39,327 bases of DNA, from positions 1 through 39,327 of the forward strand of contig CAMZLD010000077.1 of assembly GCA_947311635.1 (NCBI GenBank). Reading direction: 5' to 3'. Shown one piece after another: positions 37,096-39,327 of the stretch. How positions within the stretch are numbered: the first letter of the stretch is position 1; each line of letters opens with the position of its first letter. The translations under genes and the position numbers were made by a program. Under the pieces are notes generated by a model. The model saw nothing but the letters and a program-made list of their open reading frames with translations. It made no database searches and was not told where the DNA came from. Origin of the DNA: an uncultured Flavobacteriaceae bacterium. GTDB lineage: Bacteria; Bacteroidota; Bacteroidia; Flavobacteriales; Flavobacteriaceae.

Positions 37096-37183
37096 TTACA
37101 ATGCGCAAAGGATAGTAGCGGCATCTCCCGATTTTTTATCGGGAATATAGCGAATAGCCTGACCCAAAATTTGGGATGCGCCC
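37096..37183 (+). ncRNA. Putative structured noncoding element before the small membrane gene
   Basis: Two compact hairpins are visible: CCCGAT-TTTTT-ATCGGG (37127-37143) and CCCAAA-A-TTTGGG (37163-37175). They are embedded in GGATAGTAGCGGCAT, ATAGCGAATAGCCTGA and GATGCGCCC, and followed by a run of A. The GC content is well above the surroundings. I recall very similar strings downstream of genes in other Flavobacteriia, so I take it as a recurrent element. Whether it is a terminator, a small RNA or a leader is unknown. The ORF track reads through it as coding, which I reject. Confidence 0.5.
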
Positions 37184-37200
37184 AAAAAAAATCAAAAATC

Positions 37201-37383
37201 ATGTCAATGAATAAAAATACAATATTAGGTTGGGCAACATTTATAATGATTGTTGTCGGAATTACATTAATTTTAATGGGAGCCTACCGATATAATGAAG
37301 TAGCAGGTTGGGGTTTTGCTGCTGTTGGTGTTGGTTTTTTAGCCAATGCTTGGGTGTATAATGCATTAAAAGGAAGAGTATAA
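37201..37383 (+). CDS. Small membrane protein, CAL67264-like family
   Basis: The 61-residue protein MSMNKNTILGWATFIMIVVG... has two hydrophobic segments (about 9-27 and 37-53) with a short polar loop AYRYNEVAGW, and ends in LKGRV. It resembles a small flavobacterial family named CAL67264, which I recall lying next to ABC-F genes; this is memory, not a search. The 97-residue ORF-track version begins inside the upstream structured element and its first 37 residues look like translated RNA structure, so I start at the ATG at 37201. The next ATG at 37207 is equally possible. Function unknown; probably inner membrane. Confidence 0.7.
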   Translation: MSMNKNTILGWATFIMIVVGITLILMGAYRYNEVAGWGFAAVGVGFLANAWVYNALKGRV

Positions 37384-37392
37384 TTTATTTAA

Positions 37393-37425
37393 ACTAACCA
37401 CTAACCACTAACCACTAACCACTAA
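37393..37425. repeat. ACTAACC heptamer repeat, copy 3 (four perfect units)
   Basis: ACTAACC is repeated four times without error (37393-37420) and followed by ACTAA, ending three bases before the ettA ATG at 37429. It is the clearest of three such arrays in the window. Confidence 0.8.
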
Positions 37426-37428
37426 AAC

Positions 37429-39120
37429 ATGTCAGACGATAAAAAAGTCATCTTTTCGATGAACAAGGTTTCAAAAACCTACTCAAGTGCCAACAAACCA
37501 GTTTTAAAAGATATTTATTTAAGTTTTTTTTATGGTGCCAAAATAGGTATTCTAGGACTAAATGGTTCTGGTAAATCAACCTTGTTAAAAATTATTGCAG
37601 GTGTAGAAAAAAATTACCAAGGAGACGTGGTATTTTCTCCAGGTTATAAAGTAGGTTATTTAGAGCAAGAGCCTAAGCTTGATGATGCTAAAACAGTGAT
37701 AGAAATCGTAAAAGAAGGTGTTGCAGAAACCGTTGGTATCTTAGATGAATACAATAAAATAAACGACATGTTTGCTTTAGAAGAAGTTTATTCTGATGCC
37801 GATAAGATGGAAAAATTAATGGCGCAACAAGCAGACTTACAAGATAAAATAGATGCTTCTAACGCATGGGAGTTAGATACCAAATTAGAAATTGCTATGG
37901 ATGCTTTGCGTACACCAGAAGGTAATACGCCTATAAAAAATCTTTCTGGAGGTGAACGTAGAAGAGTAGCGCTTTGCAGATTGCTTTTACAAGAGCCAGA
38001 AATTTTATTGTTAGATGAGCCAACCAATCATTTAGACGCAGAATCTGTACATTGGTTAGAGCATCATTTAGCACAATATAAAGGCACTGTTATTGCGGTA
38101 ACGCACGACCGCTATTTTTTAGATAACGTAGCTGGATGGATTTTAGAATTAGATAGAGGTGAAGGCATACCTTGGAAAGGAAATTACTCATCTTGGTTAG
38201 ATCAAAAATCAAAAAGATTGGCGCAAGAAAGTAAAACAGCATCTAAACGTCAAAAAACGCTAGAACGAGAGTTAGAATGGGTGCGTCAAGGAGCTAAAGG
38301 GCGACAAACAAAACAAAAAGCAAGACTCAAAAATTACGATAAATTAATGAGTCAAGATCAAAAACAAGTAGATGCTAAACTAGAAATTTATATACCCAAT
38401 GGTCCGCGATTAGGAACCAATGTAATCGAAGCTAAAGGAGTTTCAAAAGCATTTGGAGATAAATTATTGTACGAAAATCTAGAATTTAATTTACCACAAG
38501 CAGGTATTGTTGGTATTATTGGCCCTAATGGAGCTGGTAAAACAACCATATTTAAAATGATTATGGGTGAAGAAACGCCAGATAAAGGTGCATTTGTTGT
38601 TGGTGAAACTGCAAAAATTGCCTATGTAGATCAGGCACATTCTAATATAGACCAAGATAAAACTATTTGGCAAAATTTTTCTGACGAGCAAGAGCTCATT
38701 ACTATGGGTGGACGCCAAGTAAATTCTAGAGCCTATTTAAGTCGGTTTAACTTTGCTGGTAGTGAACAAAATAAAAAAGTTTCTATGCTTTCTGGTGGAG
38801 AGCGAAATAGACTTCATCTTGCCATGACTTTAAAAGAAGAAGGCAACGTTTTATTACTAGATGAACCTACCAATGATTTAGATGTAAATACCCTACGTGC
38901 TTTAGAAGAAGGGCTTGAAAACTTTGCTGGCTGTGCGGTTGTGATTAGTCACGATCGTTGGTTTTTAGATAGAGTTTGTACCCATATTTTGGCTTTTGAA
39001 GGAGATAGCCAAGTCTATTTTTTTGAAGGAGGTTTTTCTGATTATGAAGAAAATAAAAAGAAACGTCTTGGTGGAGATTTAATGCCGAAACGAATTAAGT
39101 ATAAAAAATTAATTCGTTAA
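37429..39120 (+). CDS. ettA: Energy-dependent translational throttle protein EttA (ABC-F)
   Basis: EttA is a soluble ABC-F ATPase that binds the ribosomal E site and gates entry into elongation according to the ATP/ADP ratio. The 563 residues hold two ATP-binding cassettes: Walker A GLNGSGKST (43-51) and GPNGAGKTT, signatures LSGGERRRVAL and LSGGERNRLHL, Walker B LLLDEPTNHLD and LLLDEPTNDLD. The arm insertion between Walker A and the signature of the first domain (about 95-150) and the linker rich in Lys/Arg (RQKTLERELEWVRQGAKGRQTKQKARL) fit EttA rather than Uup or antibiotic-resistance ABC-F types. No membrane domain. The 45 bases before the ATG are mostly ACTAACC repeats. No terminator is obvious downstream. 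Confidence 0.94.
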   Translation: MSDDKKVIFSMNKVSKTYSSANKPVLKDIYLSFFYGAKIGILGLNGSGKSTLLKIIAGVEKNYQGDVVFSPGYKVGYLEQEPKLDDAKTVIEIVKEGVAETVGILDEYNKINDMFALEEVYSDADKMEKLMAQQADLQDKIDASNAWELDTKLEIAMDALRTPEGNTPIKNLSGGERRRVALCRLLLQEPEILLLDEPTNHLDAESVHWLEHHLAQYKGTVIAVTHDRYFLDNVAGWILELDRGEGIPWKGNYSSWLDQKSKRLAQESKTASKRQKTLERELEWVRQGAKGRQTKQKARLKNYDKLMSQDQKQVDAKLEIYIPNGPRLGTNVIEAKGVSKAFGDKLLYENLEFNLPQAGIVGIIGPNGAGKTTIFKMIMGEETPDKGAFVVGETAKIAYVDQAHSNIDQDKTIWQNFSDEQELITMGGRQVNSRAYLSRFNFAGSEQNKKVSMLSGGERNRLHLAMTLKEEGNVLLLDEPTNDLDVNTLRALEEGLENFAGCAVVISHDRWFLDRVCTHILAFEGDSQVYFFEGGFSDYEENKKKRLGGDLMPKRIKYKKLIR

Positions 39121-39121
39121 T

Positions 39122-39305
39122 AACCTGAGTTCGACCTAAACTTACATCAAAGAAGCTTTATAAATAGTGAGATTTGGACAATAAAAACGAAGATTTAGTA
39201 TTAAATTAAGGCTTTTATTGTTCAAGATTGCTGTTTAGAAGGTTTTCAGCCCTTGCATTATACTTCGTTATGTTTTTTTAAACTAAAAACCTGAGTTCGA
39301 CCTAA
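39122..39305. repeat. 18-bp direct repeat flanking a noncoding stretch
   Basis: AACCTGAGTTCGACCTAA occurs at 39122-39139 and again, identical, at 39288-39305, 166 bases apart. Between them is AT-rich DNA without a gene. On the minus strand a short open stretch after a stop reads KNITKYNARAENLLN and then stops, possibly the tail of a lost protein. The layout suggests remains of a mobile element or a duplicated target, but I see no transposase and no terminal inverted repeats. Confidence 0.45.
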
Positions 39306-39327
39306 GGATTTAGTAAAACAGCGTTAA

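Noticed and set aside
37090-37200. N-terminal 37 residues of the 97-residue ORF (MPLQCAKDSSGISRFF...)
   Set aside because: This part reads through two perfect RNA hairpins and has no membrane-protein character. The real small membrane protein begins at 37201 or 37207.

Overview
The window is ordinary chromosomal DNA of a member of the Flavobacteriaceae (Bacteroidota), probably marine. The evidence is an AT-rich composition, promoters of the Bacteroidota type (TAnnTTTG with an upstream TTG, no Shine-Dalgarno), several TTG starts, and family-typical neighbours: tsaD/tamB, ridA/lptD/amiC/MCE, menA/menC/CPBP/menE, and ettA beside a small CAL67264-like membrane protein. I cannot name the genus. 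I see no rRNA, tRNA, CRISPR array, prophage or intact insertion sequence. No stretch longer than about 210 bases lacks a gene.

Layout. 0.1-7.5 kb: tsaD (minus) diverges from a giant tamB (plus), which converges on a sodium:solute symporter. 7.5-10.1 kb: a glycolytic block, pfkA, gap and mgsA, with a clear terminator between gap and mgsA. 10.1-15.4 kb: an envelope block, with ridA and lptD (minus, overlapping stop/start) divergent from an N-acetylmuramoyl-L-alanine amidase and a single MCE/MlaD-like protein. 15.4-17.6 kb: a membrane Fe-S/cytochrome-b-like protein and a CCG-domain Fe-S protein, probably a quinone-linked oxidoreductase. 17.6-23.8 kb: a SPOR-like lipoprotein, then menaquinone genes (menA, menC, menE) interleaved with a metal-dependent hydrolase, a sterol-desaturase-family protein and a CPBP protease. 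23.8-29.3 kb: two convergent propeller lipoproteins, one with Asp-box repeats and one with fourteen FG-GAP repeats around an ASPIC/UnbV domain. 29.3-34.9 kb (minus): a yebC/zinc-ribbon/FG-GAP operon and an acyl-CoA carboxylase/lipoprotein/membrane-protein operon. 35.0-39.3 kb: a 2,4-dienoyl-CoA-reductase-like flavoprotein, a putative structured noncoding element, a small membrane protein, ettA, and a terminal 18-bp direct repeat.

How the genes fit together. Most are housekeeping. Envelope assembly (TamB, LptD, amidase, MCE), menaquinone synthesis and a probable menaquinone-using Fe-S enzyme sit side by side. I did not find a defence system or an evident new multi-gene machine. The observations most worth following up are the overlapping divergent lptD/amidase promoters, the ACTAACC heptamer repeats at three intergenic sites, the structured element before the small membrane protein, the seven-plus-seven FG-GAP architecture, the CPBP protease inside the men operon, and an open-frame remnant between pfkA and gap.
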